Part shown: one piece after another, positions 10,088 to 21,748 of the stretch | Position numbering within the stretch: the first letter of the stretch is position 1 | Layout of the letters: every line of letters starts with the position of its first letter | Origin: Lactuca virosa | Lineage: Eukaryota > Streptophyta > Magnoliopsida > Asterales > Asteraceae | Length of the DNA stretch: 64,000 bases | Assembly (NCBI GenBank): GCA_928212115.1 | Contig: CAKMRJ010005634.1 | Location: forward strand, 125,484,976 to 125,548,975 | Reading direction: 5' to 3' | Program-made: the position numbers and the translations under genes | The notes under the pieces: model-generated | What the model was told of the DNA's origin: nothing | The model's input: the letters and a program-made list of their open reading frames with translations, nothing else | Database searches by the model: none

Positions 10088-12773
10088 TGTGACATCCCCA
10101 TTTTCACGGCCCGAAAAGACTTTTTCTTTATTCTTATTTTAAAAAATAGTATTCTTTTTAAATGCAGAATTTTGTCTTATAAAAAGTATTTCCAAAGAAA
10201 CGTTTTTCATTGATTCTTAAAACCTTGTGATGCCATAACCGATACAGAAACATAAACATAAACTAGCTTGTACATGCCTTACATCAAATTATTTAATGGC
10301 CTAAATCTCTCGACAAATTCAAAAATCAATATATCCTTGAATCTTTGTGTCTTTACCTGTGATATAAAGAAACTGAGTGAGTCAAGTTTCGGAGTCTGGT
10401 GAGCACATAGGGTTTTCAAGCCACAATATTATAATTAATTTGTTTTAATTATATATTTCGCATCAAACAAATAATCAGATTAGCCATTCCTGTTATTCTC
10501 ACTTCCTGATCCTAAAGTGATGATCTCGTGACACTTATCCTAAGGATCACTGAGTAGACCATACCGCTTCGGGCATTCATTAATATCTACAGGTTGTATA
10601 CCTTCCCATGTGTGGTTCATTTATCACCTACAGGTCAAAGACATGCATGTGATAGTCCGTCTAACCTCTACAGGTTGAAGAACTGCCCATGTTTGGTTAA
10701 TTAACACCTACAAGTTGTAAACCTTCCTGTGTATTACTTATAAACACCTACAGGTTGCAAGACTGACCATGTTTCACTAGACTTGTCTAGAATAGTTTGT
10801 GGTCCTCCTCAATACCCTACTAGATGACTACATCGCTAGTATAATAGTGAAAGATCTAGTATGCTCAAGAATCATATTAAAGTGATATTGCTAATTAACA
10901 TATGATACTAATGGATCACACTAACAACAACTTGATATAAATGATTATTTATTAGAAATTGATTTTAATAAATATTCAATAAACTCTTATAATTAAATTG
11001 GAAATTATTTATTTCAAGGAAATAATAATTTTCATTAGCAAGTAACATAATATATATCATATGGTATGATTTATTAAGTCATGTACATCTTTTTGGACTA
11101 GACATTTTTTTTTCTTTTAGCTAAAAGTTAATGTTTATAAAATATAAAAGGGTTTGTAGTTTTTATAAACTTTGGTCTTGCTTTTTTCTTCCATATGGCC
11201 AAAATCTTCTTGGAAGATATAGGAATGGGTCTTTGATTATTATAATGTAAAGAACACTCCTCTTAAAAGTAAGCTTGGACCACATGATTAAGCATGGGTG
11301 ATTCTAGGATATGTAGGTCTTAAAGGTTCAGAACTAATGGTTAAAGATGGCATGTTAAAAGGCTTTCATGCATTTCTTTTGTTCTTGTCCTAAAACCGTG
11401 AGATGCTCACACATGGAGACTTTCTCCATTTTGTTCCTTCTTTTGAAGACTACTTGCTTATTCTTAGGCTCTTTTGAAGTTCATATTGGTTATGAACTTC
11501 AAGCTTAAGAGATTAAGAGTTTTCTTACAAGACTAGCATCTTAAATCAAGTTGACAATTTGTTGGTGTCTCTTAAGTTCATCATTCTTCATCAACTTCCA
11601 AGCCTCTTAAGAGGATCTAAAGAACTACAAAGGTTGTTATTTGTTCTTCTTCTTCTTTGGTTGTGTTTTTTTGCTTCCAAACTTTGCAAGATGATCATTG
11701 GTGGGTTTAACTTGTTTATGTTATTCAAAATATGATCAAGTCTTCCATTGCCAAATTTTATATTTTTAAAACTAGTTCTCGGACAAGAAATCCCAACAAA
11801 TAGTACTATAAAAGTTACGACCTCCCATATTTATTTTCATCTCTCATCACCCATCTCTACCCAATATAATATAAGTATGAAAATACATATAGCATTTAAT
11901 TATATAAATACTTCATATCTATGTGTAAGATGAAAGTAACTATGCGCTCACTTGTTAAAAGTGCATGAATGGTGATTTAGGTAGCTCTTCGCCTAACACC
12001 TTAGCTTTTCCTTTGATATGACCTAGGTATTCACATCACTAAGTCTTAGTCTTATATCCCTGTGACTAATGATGGTATAGATTCCTCGCTATATAGAATA
12101 TACTGTGTGGAAATCCCACTTTAAACACCTTATTAGATCTAGCCTAGATATAACTCATGTAAGTAGATTAGTAAATATTATGACTAGGAATCACAAATAA
12201 ATCTTATTTATAGATTCATAATAATAGTTATGAATATAAATATAAGTTACACATGAAATCTTTATGGTGTCATGTCATCACAATAGGTAAATTCCTAAAA
12301 TCTTTGAACGTCCATAACTTTTGCATACGAGCACCGTTTTCGACGTTCTTTATATCCTTGGAATCCCCTCGACGAGCTCTACAACTTTCATTAAGGTCTC
12401 AATAGCTAACTATTACTCCATTTTAAATTCATATTTTTATAGAGATTAGGCTATTAAAGTCCGTGCGAAAGCCATAAATCTTTCATACGAACTCCACTCT
12501 CGAATGTATTTCTACCCACATGTTTATATTTACGAGATCTTCAACTCTCGTTTAGATTGTTTTGGCTAACACTCAACCGATCCAAATTTCGATTTCCGTG
12601 TCACACAATACTATAGTGAAACTTTGAAGAATCGTAATTTCCTCATACGATGTCAGATTTAGGCGTTCTTTATATGCACACTCTCGCTTTCACGATTGCT
12701 ACAGCTTTCGTTTAGATTACTTAGGCTAATAAGCAACCTATCTCCAATTCACTTTTTATGATGCTCATAGTTG
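10088..12773 (-). mobile_element. Family Y 3' LTR, main part
   Basis: Begins TGTGACATCCCCATTTTC, the complement of the family-Y LTR end. The complement of the internal GAACG(C/T)CGAAA module repeats about every 110-160 bp at 12300-12770. The copia element C1 interrupts it at 12774 and the last 145 bp resume at 19922. Total LTR length about 2.83 kb, longer than the copies at 4255 (2.52 kb) and 47038 (2.30 kb). Confidence 0.8.
10575..10790. repeat. LTR minisatellite, ACCTACAGGTTG units
   Basis: Four to five imperfect units of about 50-55 bp built on CACCTACAGGTTG.A...CC.TGTTT. The solo LTR at 4255 has a single unit near 6180, and the LTR at 47038 has a different repeat at the matching place, so this part of the LTR evolves by repeat turnover. 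Confidence 0.6.
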
Positions 12774-13652
12774 TGTTGGGTTGATCGCGAAACTGATGGG
12801 TTATTAGTGTTACATCTACAATGCCTTAAGCAGAAAATAATTAAACAATTCAATTGATTAGGGTACATGCAACCTAGTTGGATCCATGTCTTTCACATAC
12901 AGCAACATACTATGAATACTAACCTCCAAAACTTTCCTATGAAAAAGTATATCATAAGACAAGAAAAACTAACCTTGAAGATTGTTTTAACAAACAATCT
13001 TGAATTCCTCCTTGAAAAACTCTTCGAAGCAAGCACCACAAGTGTCGTGCGTCTAATGGTTCACACCCAAACCCTAGCGACCAAGGAGCTTGAAGGAGAG
13101 AGGAGAAAGGTGGAAATTTTGGCCCTAAGCCTCTAAAGGAATGTCATGGCCGAAATTCTAAGGCTAAGGGTCTTTTTATAGATGAGGTAGCTTGGTGCCA
13201 AAGCTAGGGTTTAAGGAGGAAACCCTAATCCCTTTGCTTGGTGACCAAGCAGCCCATTCCCCTCATTCAAGAGGCTTGAATGAAATTCCTTAGGCTTTCC
13301 CAAGTGATTTTCGTCCACCTCATCTAATGAGGTCCATGGGCTCCTTTCCTCAACTTTCAATAAATAACCAAATAGACCCTACACTTTTAATTAATTCCAA
13401 TTAATTTCTGATTAATTATTAATTAAATAATACTATTTCTAATTAATATATTATTCTCATAATATATTAACAAATTTTTTATTTTGATTTCTAATTAATT
13501 TATTAACCATATAATAAATTAATCAATCACTCTCTCTCTCCAAAAGTTATCATATTCAATTGCTAGGTTTGAGGGCAAACCAAAAGGACTGTGCTACTAT
13601 CATTTCAAGTATATACCAATTATAGTTATGGGCTTAGACACCCATTCCAACA
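12774..13652 (-). repeat. C1 3' LTR
   Basis: Begins TGTTGGGTTGATC and ends CCATTCCAACA on the plus strand. Positions 13227-13652 align with 19473-19921. A minus-strand TATAAAAAG at 13172-13180 is a plausible LTR TATA box. The solo LTR at 61260-62013 belongs to a related copia family. Confidence 0.85.
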
Positions 13653-13666
13653 GTCTCCCACTTGGA
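13653..13666 (-). other. C1 polypurine tract
   Basis: The minus strand reads CCAAGTGGGAGAC directly before the LTR start TGTTGGAATGGG, the usual position and composition of a copia plus-strand primer. Confidence 0.7.
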
Positions 13667-16600
13667 TAAGCCTGCAACTATAATTGTCAGTATAACTTCC
13701 AAACTGTTCATCAAATTGTACCTTCCAAAAGTTGCTATCGAACTCTGACCCAATCAGTTACGTGTCCTAAGATAAGTGATCAAATATTCCTTCGTTCTAC
13801 AAGATATCGAAAGGGCATGAGACATGGATTATAATCAATCTCATTGTCCAAGTTTTGTTTCCCGATTTCTGATTTGTGACGACTGAATTCAGACTGTTAA
13901 TTGAACACATCAATTTAGTCCGGGCTCAGCCAAGCACTTATAAGTCAACACCAAATCACCGAGGTGCCTAAAGATATCGCTTTTCCCATTAGGGAAAAAG
14001 GAACGAATAAACTTTGACTTATATGCTTGCACTATTTACTCATCAAATTATGCACAACAATACGTTTTATAACATCAAGTTACTGATGCATTTACATATT
14101 ATCAATGCACAACTGACTCGTAAACAATAACTCCTATATCTTCGTCTCAAAATTACTCGTGATAAAATCCATGAAGTATTTCTCTGAACGTGGGTTTATC
14201 TAATACTCAAAATCCCTATTTTCTAAGTACTCATGAGCATTGTAGCAACCATTGAAATGTCTAATCTCCATAGACAATCTACAAGTCAATTATTGACAGT
14301 CTTAATTCGTTACTTACTTCCAAAAGTACAACCGAATGTGAATAATCAAATTATTTAGGAAGTGAAATATGCAAAGTTAAACACAATAATAACCTAATTA
14401 GCTATGGTCTCAAACTACTTAATATAAATAGAACCCTTATTATTTAATCAGCTTATTAATTAGACTTTATCCATTGTATATTGTTTCGAGTAATCAACTA
14501 AACACTTGAATTAAACATCAGTCATTCCATGTTATAAACATGCATAATATGTTTCTCTACGGTCCTTCCTTTGTGAACAGATCGACTGGACACTATTCCA
14601 ATGATGCTCATTACATAATTCCAAATTCTTTTTACTATCTAAATGTATTGGAATTCCAACTTTACATGCACTGTCCTTTTGTGATGTCGAGGCTTCAAAG
14701 TCACAGAGAATTAGCCAATGACATCACAAAATGTTCCATTGGAACTTTGTTACTAAAAACAATTCCATGGAAATGAACTTTCAAGATACACTCCTTGAAC
14801 ACCTTCCTTGCATTAAAGTTCCCAACTAACATGTAGATTTTAATCATCAACTCCCTCTATGGAAACATTTCCATATTCCCATATGACCATCAATTTTGAC
14901 CAAGAACCATCTCAATCTAAAATATGTCAATATGGTTCTTCCATACCATACTATACTTCCAACTGTCTATAAGCAACCAATATTTTGGTATAACCTTAGA
15001 ATGTTATAGACAGTTGTTTAACAATTTTAGTCACACAAGGTTCTAGTCCTTTTTCCTCTCAATGCCCAAGGCATTTGAAAAAATCTGAACAAGTGAATAT
15101 TATAGCATATGCAATCGATTCTATATCTGAAGCATATGAGAACCGATTCATAATGTCTTACATAAAGACTTGATATATGATCAGTCTCTTAGTATAATAT
15201 TTCCATATATCAAATTTCCTATGTTGAATCATTTCAACATGACATTCATATATGTCCAAGACCAATCTCTATTAAACCCTTCAATCTAAACCTTTATATT
15301 CGAAAAGAAGTATGAGTTCCCTCTCCCTTACTTCTAAATACCGCGAAACAATTTCCAAACTTTGCAACTTGCAAACTGAAAACTTTGGTCCCTACGAATA
15401 GTATAGCGAACTTGAAATACTAACATAATAATTATGCTCCCACTAGCATAACAATTATGCTCCCACTAGCTTTGACATGTACTTAGAAATCAATACTATT
15501 GACTTTCTTACTAAAGTACAGATTTCTGATACGTGATGCTTCGACATGTCTTCAACTAGACTTCTCAAGCTTATACACCTTCATTAGATAGAATATGTGT
15601 GTGTTTTCAAACTCTTTTAGAACTTATAACAATATGTCATGTAGTTTCTAACAATTCCTTGCCATCTATCGCAATTCGAACTATGAAAAGGGATGCCGTA
15701 ATCATATAGTGATTTTGAGAATGCAATTATCACAACTATTAACCATAATGATATTTATCAGATCTTTAAAATCTACTAGCGAAAGTGTTTCCTCATAATC
15801 ATTCTCATGAATTTGAGTGAAACCTTTTGCCACCTAGATTTTTATGATGTACATGTTCCCATCCATGTGAATCTATAATTTCCAACCTACAATCATAAGA
15901 CAAGGTTTATGACAAAACCAAAATCAAATTTAGTTTTCCTTTCATGGACTGAACTTTGCTTATTCTTAATTTCTTGCCATCTGGTAGCACAATGGCCTAC
16001 CAGTGCTTCCATGTTGTTAAGCAATTTACACATATTGATCAATGTACTTTCACTGACCAACGTGCTCTGCCTTTTTCCGTTAAATGAGAACCACAAAACT
16101 CATAAGTATTGTCAACCCAAACTCAGGTCGTGTGTTAGTGATAACTAAAAGATTTATTCTTGATTGACTCCTGAAACTCTTCAACATCAATAAGACTCCC
16201 GCTAACTTCTTGATGTATAAGTTTTTCTATCAAGGAACATTTCTTGACGAGAAAAAACAAATATTCAAAAGTTAGTGTGGATTCTCGACAAGAAACACTT
16301 CATAGAATTGGCCTTAGTTCATCCTTTTTTATAACCAAACCATCATAACTTCCAATTCCAAATGTGCTAGAGTAAGAAAACATTATTACTCTACATTTCA
16401 TGCGGTGTTATAAGCCTACTTAGTATGAAATAAGTTTTAGGATACAATTCGAAGTAACTAAAGCATGGCTCTAAAACTTGATTAGAAATGAAGTATGACC
16501 CATCTCTTGACTGAACCATTTCAACAATATCTGATTCCTCTTCTTAGTCAAACAATTGCACTAAGATATTCTTCGAGGATCAATTGAGACATATTTCCAC

Positions 16601-17460
16601 AATCATTAAGATGATCACAAAACACAATACTAAAGTACTTTCCTTTCCTTTCAGATTGGATAAACTTTTATCTTTCTGCCTAATAGATTCTTCTTATTCG
16701 TTCTTCTACTCTTTGAACCTTTTCGAAACATCAGAATTATGCTTAATATTATAAACACAACCACACTTACTGAAACATTAGTAAATTATGACGAATAGAC
16801 TTATCTTCCTTTGTGGTGGATCTGAATAGTCCATATCAACATGTACTAGATCCATTAGTCCTTCACTTTGACTCACATAAACATGTGATCAATGAATTAG
16901 TCATAATCTTCCAACGATCAAGATTCTCATACATGACATAATTCAAATTGCACGACTCCAAGTTTCTATCAAATTGAAACTTGGGTGAAGAAAATTCGTC
17001 ATTACTTAGGTAATTATGACAATACCACAAGCGATGTATCAAGAATCAAATCCACATTTAAAATTGCTAATAATAGAAATGTAACTAACACTTTCATAAA
17101 TGTCATTGTAAGGAAATATAAAGTAAACCAACTATATAAACCAAAATTTCACTTTTATTGATAATAAACGAAAAATTGGAACTTGTCCATACAATGCATA
17201 AAATGAAAACTATGTTTCTAAAAATTTCCTAAGCAGTCTATTAAATTTTCATAACTCCTAATCAGTAGCCTTCCAGAATCTGATCTTCGAATCATGCGAC
17301 CGAGATCTATCTCTCACGATCAAATTTAGCTCACTTTTCTTAAGCTTCCTTCTTTATCTTAGATCCTACAAAACATAAAAATGTGATCATCACATCATGT
17401 ATTAAGAATCTATAAATAAGAACTTGTTAAAATAATGGAGTTAGATAATGGATGTACCTG
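13667..17460 (-). pseudogene. C1 pol remnant, heavily decayed
   Basis: No long frame survives. Short pieces of copia pol can still be read on the minus strand: YEETLSLVDFK near 15790, the position of YEETFSPVA in copia RT, and NYGLVIKKDE...EMFLDRK around 16210-16350, the linker between integrase and RT. Frames change repeatedly. By its place between gag and the 3' LTR this is the former integrase-RT-RNase H region. Confidence 0.5.
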
Positions 17461-17465
17461 AAGTA

Positions 17466-18228
17466 GAGTCACACGACTTGACTTTACGATCTCTGAGATC
17501 TTTCAGGTAGTCTGGGCAGCTTCCTAACCAATGTCCCTTCAATTGGCAATAGAAACATATGGATTCTTTAGGGTTAACACATGGGACTATCTCAGAACTA
17601 ACCTTTCTATTTACCATACGATCAAACAGTTTGACCTTGGCCGACCCCTTTCCATGGGGAAGAGAAATTTATTTTGGACCACCATTGTTAATGTCCATGG
17701 AAATTTTGGAATTAGATCCTTCAAACACTTTTTCTTCACTTTTGCTTCACTTGTGCTCTTAAGCATTTCTGCTTCAGCAACAATCAACATATGTGTCAGA
17801 TCAATTAGGGTCACTTCAAGATCGCTCATATAAAAGTTCTCAATGAACTGACTATATGACTCAGGAAGCGAAAGAAGAACCAAATCAATGGCCTGCTCCC
17901 TAGGTAAAATGACACCCAATTTATCCAATCTGTCAATGTACGATTTCATTTCCAGAACATGTGCACACATAGAATCTTCATCTCGATGTTTACACACCAA
18001 TAGGGTTTGAGTAAATTCGTATCTTTCAACTCGAGGGAATCAAGACGTGGGGAGAGTCACTGGAGGAGGAGGAGGAAGAGTTGGAGAAGCATGATATCCA
18101 TTTCCGCCATTGCTCGAAGAAGGGAACATACTTTCACCTTGATTAGATTGTGGAAGGTCGTCTTTAGAAGGAAGAGGAAAACCATTTCCAAAAGGATGAA
18201 GAAGACCATAATTGTCTTGACTTGACAT
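17466..18228 (-). pseudogene. C1 gag
   Basis: The N-terminal frame (18228-18040) starts MSSQDNYGLL and contains a PPPPP run and TLPTS, typical of copia gag in this group. After a frame change near 18035 the UBN2/gag core continues (CAHVLEMKSYIDRLDKLG, LVLLSLPESYSQFIENF, LIDLTHMLIVAEAEML) to about 17660. A zinc knuckle CFYCQLKGHWLGSC (CX2CX4HX4C) lies near 17530-17570. Gag forms the particle and its knuckle binds the element RNA. At least two frame changes make it a pseudogene. Confidence 0.8.
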
Positions 18229-19472
18229 CTATAAAAGGATAAAAGAGAATTCAAGTTAGTTGATTTTAATCCTTAATTATTAACCCATAAATTTTAAACT
18301 AAGGCTAGGATCCATATTTTCGGTTCGAACTTTGAAGAGGGATGCCGTAATCAAAGTCGAATCTATTTTAGGTAGGTAAATCTTTTACCAGTTTTAATCT
18401 TATGAAACTCCTAGATCATTTGAGATTCATTGAATCTAATCAATCACATGTTTAATCTCAGATTATACTCTCACTTTTGTGACTGGGATGCCGAGGATCA
18501 CAAACGATATGTGAATAACCATGAAAATTAGATTGGCACTCTCGATGTCATTTATCATCTCATTTTAATGTGCATGTTAACCACACACGCTCCATTAATC
18601 AATGATAATTTTTGAGACACCCACTACCACCCTTTATTTGTCCTCTATTAGTGTGTCAGTTAACCACACGTGCTCGACTAACAACTTATAAAGTGTAGTT
18701 TGCAATTTCATGGATTAGCATACAAATTCACATTTTTCCTAAAATAATTAAGAGTGAGATTTTAATAAAAGGTTTAGTTACTTTTCAATTCATTATACTT
18801 ATTAATGAGATTTTGTCATATCAAATCGGTTCGACTAACGACCCTCCACCACACAGGAGAGTGGCGGGTGAGAGTGGACACCCATTTAACGGCCATTTTA
18901 TAGGCCGCTTCCTTATACCCTCTTTATAGCATGGTTTCGTGAATGAGGCGTACTAGCGATTTGACTGACTTTTCTTACACGTATAATATATATTAAACTT
19001 TTAATTATATACATAGTATAGGTGTATTTTAATACATTTTAAAATAGAAAGGGTTTAATCTTTTAATAAATTAAAATTTTAATTTAATTAAATTTAAACC
19101 ATTTTATGGATTTATTAATTGTCTTTTAATTAATAACTTTATTAAATTAATAATAAGATCCATAAGGATGTATTTTAAACTTTTCAAAAATACCAAATAT
19201 TATTTGACATTAATTATTAAGTTCAATTAACATCTAGATTTATTATTTAAACATTTAAAAAATTAATCATATTAATCACAAAACAATTAATCAAGTCAAA
19301 TGCTAATCTCCTAATTTCTAGGCATTTAATTTATCATAATGGATACACCAAAATCAGATTTGGGGATAAATATAGCAAGTAGATATCACATAAAAGTTGT
19401 TAAGGCAGATTAGGCATAAAATCCTGTCCAGACTAAGTTCACATAAAAGTTGTTAAGGCAGATTAGGCATAA
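18229..19472 (-). other. C1 5' leader with a 40-bp direct repeat at a deletion junction
   Basis: Untranslated leader between the truncated 5' LTR and gag, AT-rich. No primer-binding site is recognisable because the LTR end and its neighbourhood are deleted. A 40-bp sequence starting TCACATAAAAGTTG occurs twice, at 19386-19425 and 19439-19478, and the second copy runs into the surviving LTR. Confidence 0.55.
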
Positions 19473-19921
19473 AATCCTTTGCTTGGTGATCAAGCAACCC
19501 ATTCCCCTTATTCAAGGGGCTTGGATGAAATTCCTTGGGCTTGCCCAAGTGACTTTTTGTCCACCTTATCCAATTAGGTCCATGGGCTCCTTTCCTCAAC
19601 TTTCAATAAATAACCAAATAGACCATGCACTTTTAATTAATCCAATTAATCCCAAAATTAATTCCAATTAATTTCTGATTAAGTATTAATTAAATAATAC
19701 TATTTGTAATCAATATATCATTCTCATAATATATTAAAAAATTATTTATTTTGATTTCTAATTAATTTATTAACCATATAATAAATTAATCAATCAGTCT
19801 CTTTCTCTCCAAAAGCTATCCTATTTAATTGCTAGGTTTGAGGGCAACCCGAAAGGACTGTGTTACTATCAATTCAAGTATATACTAATTATAGTTGTTG
19901 GCTTAGACACCCAATCCAACA
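19473..19921 (-). repeat. C1 5' LTR, truncated
   Basis: Aligns with 13227-13652 of the 3' LTR (shared TTTGCTTGGTGA, the AATTAATTTCTGATTAA block and GGCTTAGACACCCA.TCCAACA). The half next to the element interior, including the primer-binding site, is missing. Confidence 0.8.
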
Positions 19922-20066
19922 GAAACTTCGAAGAAGTATAAATTCTTCATACGAATTCGGATTTAAGCGCTCCTTATATTCACGAGATAGTCAATACGAC
20001 TACTACATCTTTAGCTAAGATTATCTTTTATATCTTAAATGTATAGCCAAATTCAGGGGTGTTGCA
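19922..20066 (-). mobile_element. Family Y 3' LTR, remaining 145 bp
   Basis: Continues the Y LTR after C1. It contains another copy of the CTTCATACGAATTCGGATTT module seen at 12480-12660 and ends GGGGTGTTGCA, the complement of the LTR start with TGTAAC mutated to TGCAAC. Confidence 0.7.
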
Positions 20067-21020
20067 ATTATCTTCCCCTTAGGATGATTATGTCCCAGAA
20101 TCATCAACGAAAAGGGCTGGATGATGATTCTGCAAGTCACTTCTCAATCCTTAGCTATAACCGTAACTCATATGCCTTCCTTATCAAGCTCTTAGACTTC
20201 TTAGCTGCTGGTGGTGCTCATACTTCCACTTTCTCTTCATTCTCTGTTGGACCTTTAATCCTAATCTCTGAGTTAAAAAATCGACCTTCATTGTAGACTC
20301 CTTCTCCTTCTTAAACAGACTCAACACATAATAAGGTCGTTACTTCGGCTACCGTAACAAACCGAATGGTCACTCTCTAATGACCTTTATATCTCATGAC
20401 TTAATGGCTATATTCGGGTCTCTATGTGTTAAACTCTAGCACGGAAGATACCTTCCTTCACGTTCTAATATGGTATGACCACATCATAGTAGGTGGCATT
20501 TCTAGCTACAGGCTGCTTAGCGTTAACGACGGCTGCGATACTTCTGTCCATCGCTTCGATTATCTTTTCCTTCAATCTCTTGACTAAATTGGGATACTAC
20601 ATCAAACATGGTTCTCTAAACCAAGTAACTTACTTCGTAGATTTATCTTATTCGGACTTGATTCATTATGACCACTACGGTTGGAATAAAAATCATTTTC
20701 TTAGTCATCACCGACATGATGGTAATGACGGATAGGGATGCATCAAACTCAACTACTAGTTCCTTAGTAACCTTGTGACTTTTCCTGATCCAAGTGCGAG
20801 TCCCCAAGTCACCATACAAGAAAATCACATTTCAACTTAACACATTGAATATTATAACATATTAAGGATTTTATAACTTCTTGAAAATAATTTACAACAC
20901 TATTCAAGTTCATCATACTCCATGCCTTGTTCATCAAGCTACATAATATAATACTATCTATATGGCCACATCATATATTGAACTCCAGATAAGTAGCCTC
21001 CTCCTCTAGTATGCTTCACC
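20067..21020 (-). other. Family Y polypurine tract and post-gag spacer
   Basis: The minus strand reads CTAAGGGGAAGATAAT directly before the LTR start, a good purine tract. The spacer beyond has no open frame, but it is clearly homologous to 50220-50850: both contain GGATCAGG.AAAGTCACAAGGTTAC, GTAGCTAGAAATGC.ACC and GAGCACCACCAGCAG in the same order. That shows 50220-50850 to be Y material. Confidence 0.65.
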
Positions 21021-21374
21021 TTATACTACTTCCAGGGTCATCTGAAATGCTCGTACCTTTGGTTTTGGTGTCACATTCGGCCTTGCAGCTTTGTTTTTCT
21101 TTAGGCGGTCACTTTTGAGATGCCCAACTTCTCCACATTTGTAACACATGCTTTGGGTGCAGTTGCTAATGTAGTGATAAGTCTTTCCACAGTTGAAACA
21201 AGTCACCTCATTGCTGCATCTCCCAAAGTGTTTCTTCTTGCACTTTTCACACCATTTCGTCTCATTTCTATCTCCAGACCTCATGTCATTGGGGTTGGAC
21301 TTTGAAAACCTACTCTTATTATCGGACCTTGAAGATCCTTCAAACTTCCTTTCTCTCCACTTTCAGCTCTCTCC
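21021..21374 (-). pseudogene. Family Y gag C-terminus with zinc knuckles
   Basis: The frame reads KSRFSKSNPNDMRSGD, then KWCEKCKKKHFGRC and two knuckles CFNCGKTYHYISNC and CYKCGEVGHLKSDR (the last Cys is Arg), ending KVRAFQMTLEVV. This is the nucleocapsid end of a Tekay/Del-type Ty3/gypsy gag. C2 interrupts the frame at 21375. The expected protease (LFDSGA) does not follow. Confidence 0.75.
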
Positions 21375-21379
21375 AGACC

Positions 21380-21720
21380 TGATGTGAGTTAGAATCGATA
21401 AACAAACACGAAATCAATCAAAGAAAGTAGTAAGAACACATCATGTAAATATGATATGATTGGTTGGTATTAGTCTGAAAAGAATACAAAGTATTCGAGA
21501 GTGTTTACAAACTGAAGAACACAAAAGTTACTCTCAACTTTAGTAACTACCCTATTTATAGGGTACAACAGACTTAGAAAAAAATACAAGGACTAAACAT
21601 TCTAGTTTCGAATACAAACAATGCCTTGTAAATACATAGAGAGTCGAAATCATTTAGATTTCGAACCCTTACAGACTCAACCTATTTCGACTCCTCACTA
21701 TATAAGTTTCAACCCCTATA
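21380..21720 (-). repeat. C2 3' LTR
   Basis: 341 bp from TGATGTGAGTTAG to CAACCCCTATA; the terminal CA has become TA. A minus-strand TATAAATA (21553-21560) lies inside the near-palindrome ACCCTATTTATAGGGT and is probably the LTR TATA box. Confidence 0.9.
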
Positions 21721-21735
21721 ATCTCCCCCTTAGTG
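21721..21735 (-). other. C2 polypurine tract
   Basis: The minus strand reads CTAAGGGGGAGAT directly before the LTR, the standard plus-strand primer position. Confidence 0.75.
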
Positions 21736-21748
21736 AGAGTAGTTGAAA

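Larger units (their letters stand above)
12774..19921 (-). mobile_element. Ty1/copia element C1, degenerate, nested in the Y LTR
   Basis: Minus-strand element with an 879-bp 3' LTR (12774-13652), a purine tract beside it, decayed pol, gag (17466-18228), a leader and a truncated 5' LTR (19473-19921). The LTR ends are TGTTGG/CCAACA. The outer flanks are AGTTG on the left and GAAAC on the right, so no target duplication is visible although Y LTR sequence lies on both sides. Some rearrangement or partial loss has occurred since insertion. Confidence 0.8.

Noticed and set aside
12867..13136. 89-codon plus-strand frame
   Set aside because: Lies in the C1 3' LTR, antisense to the element, with no domain.
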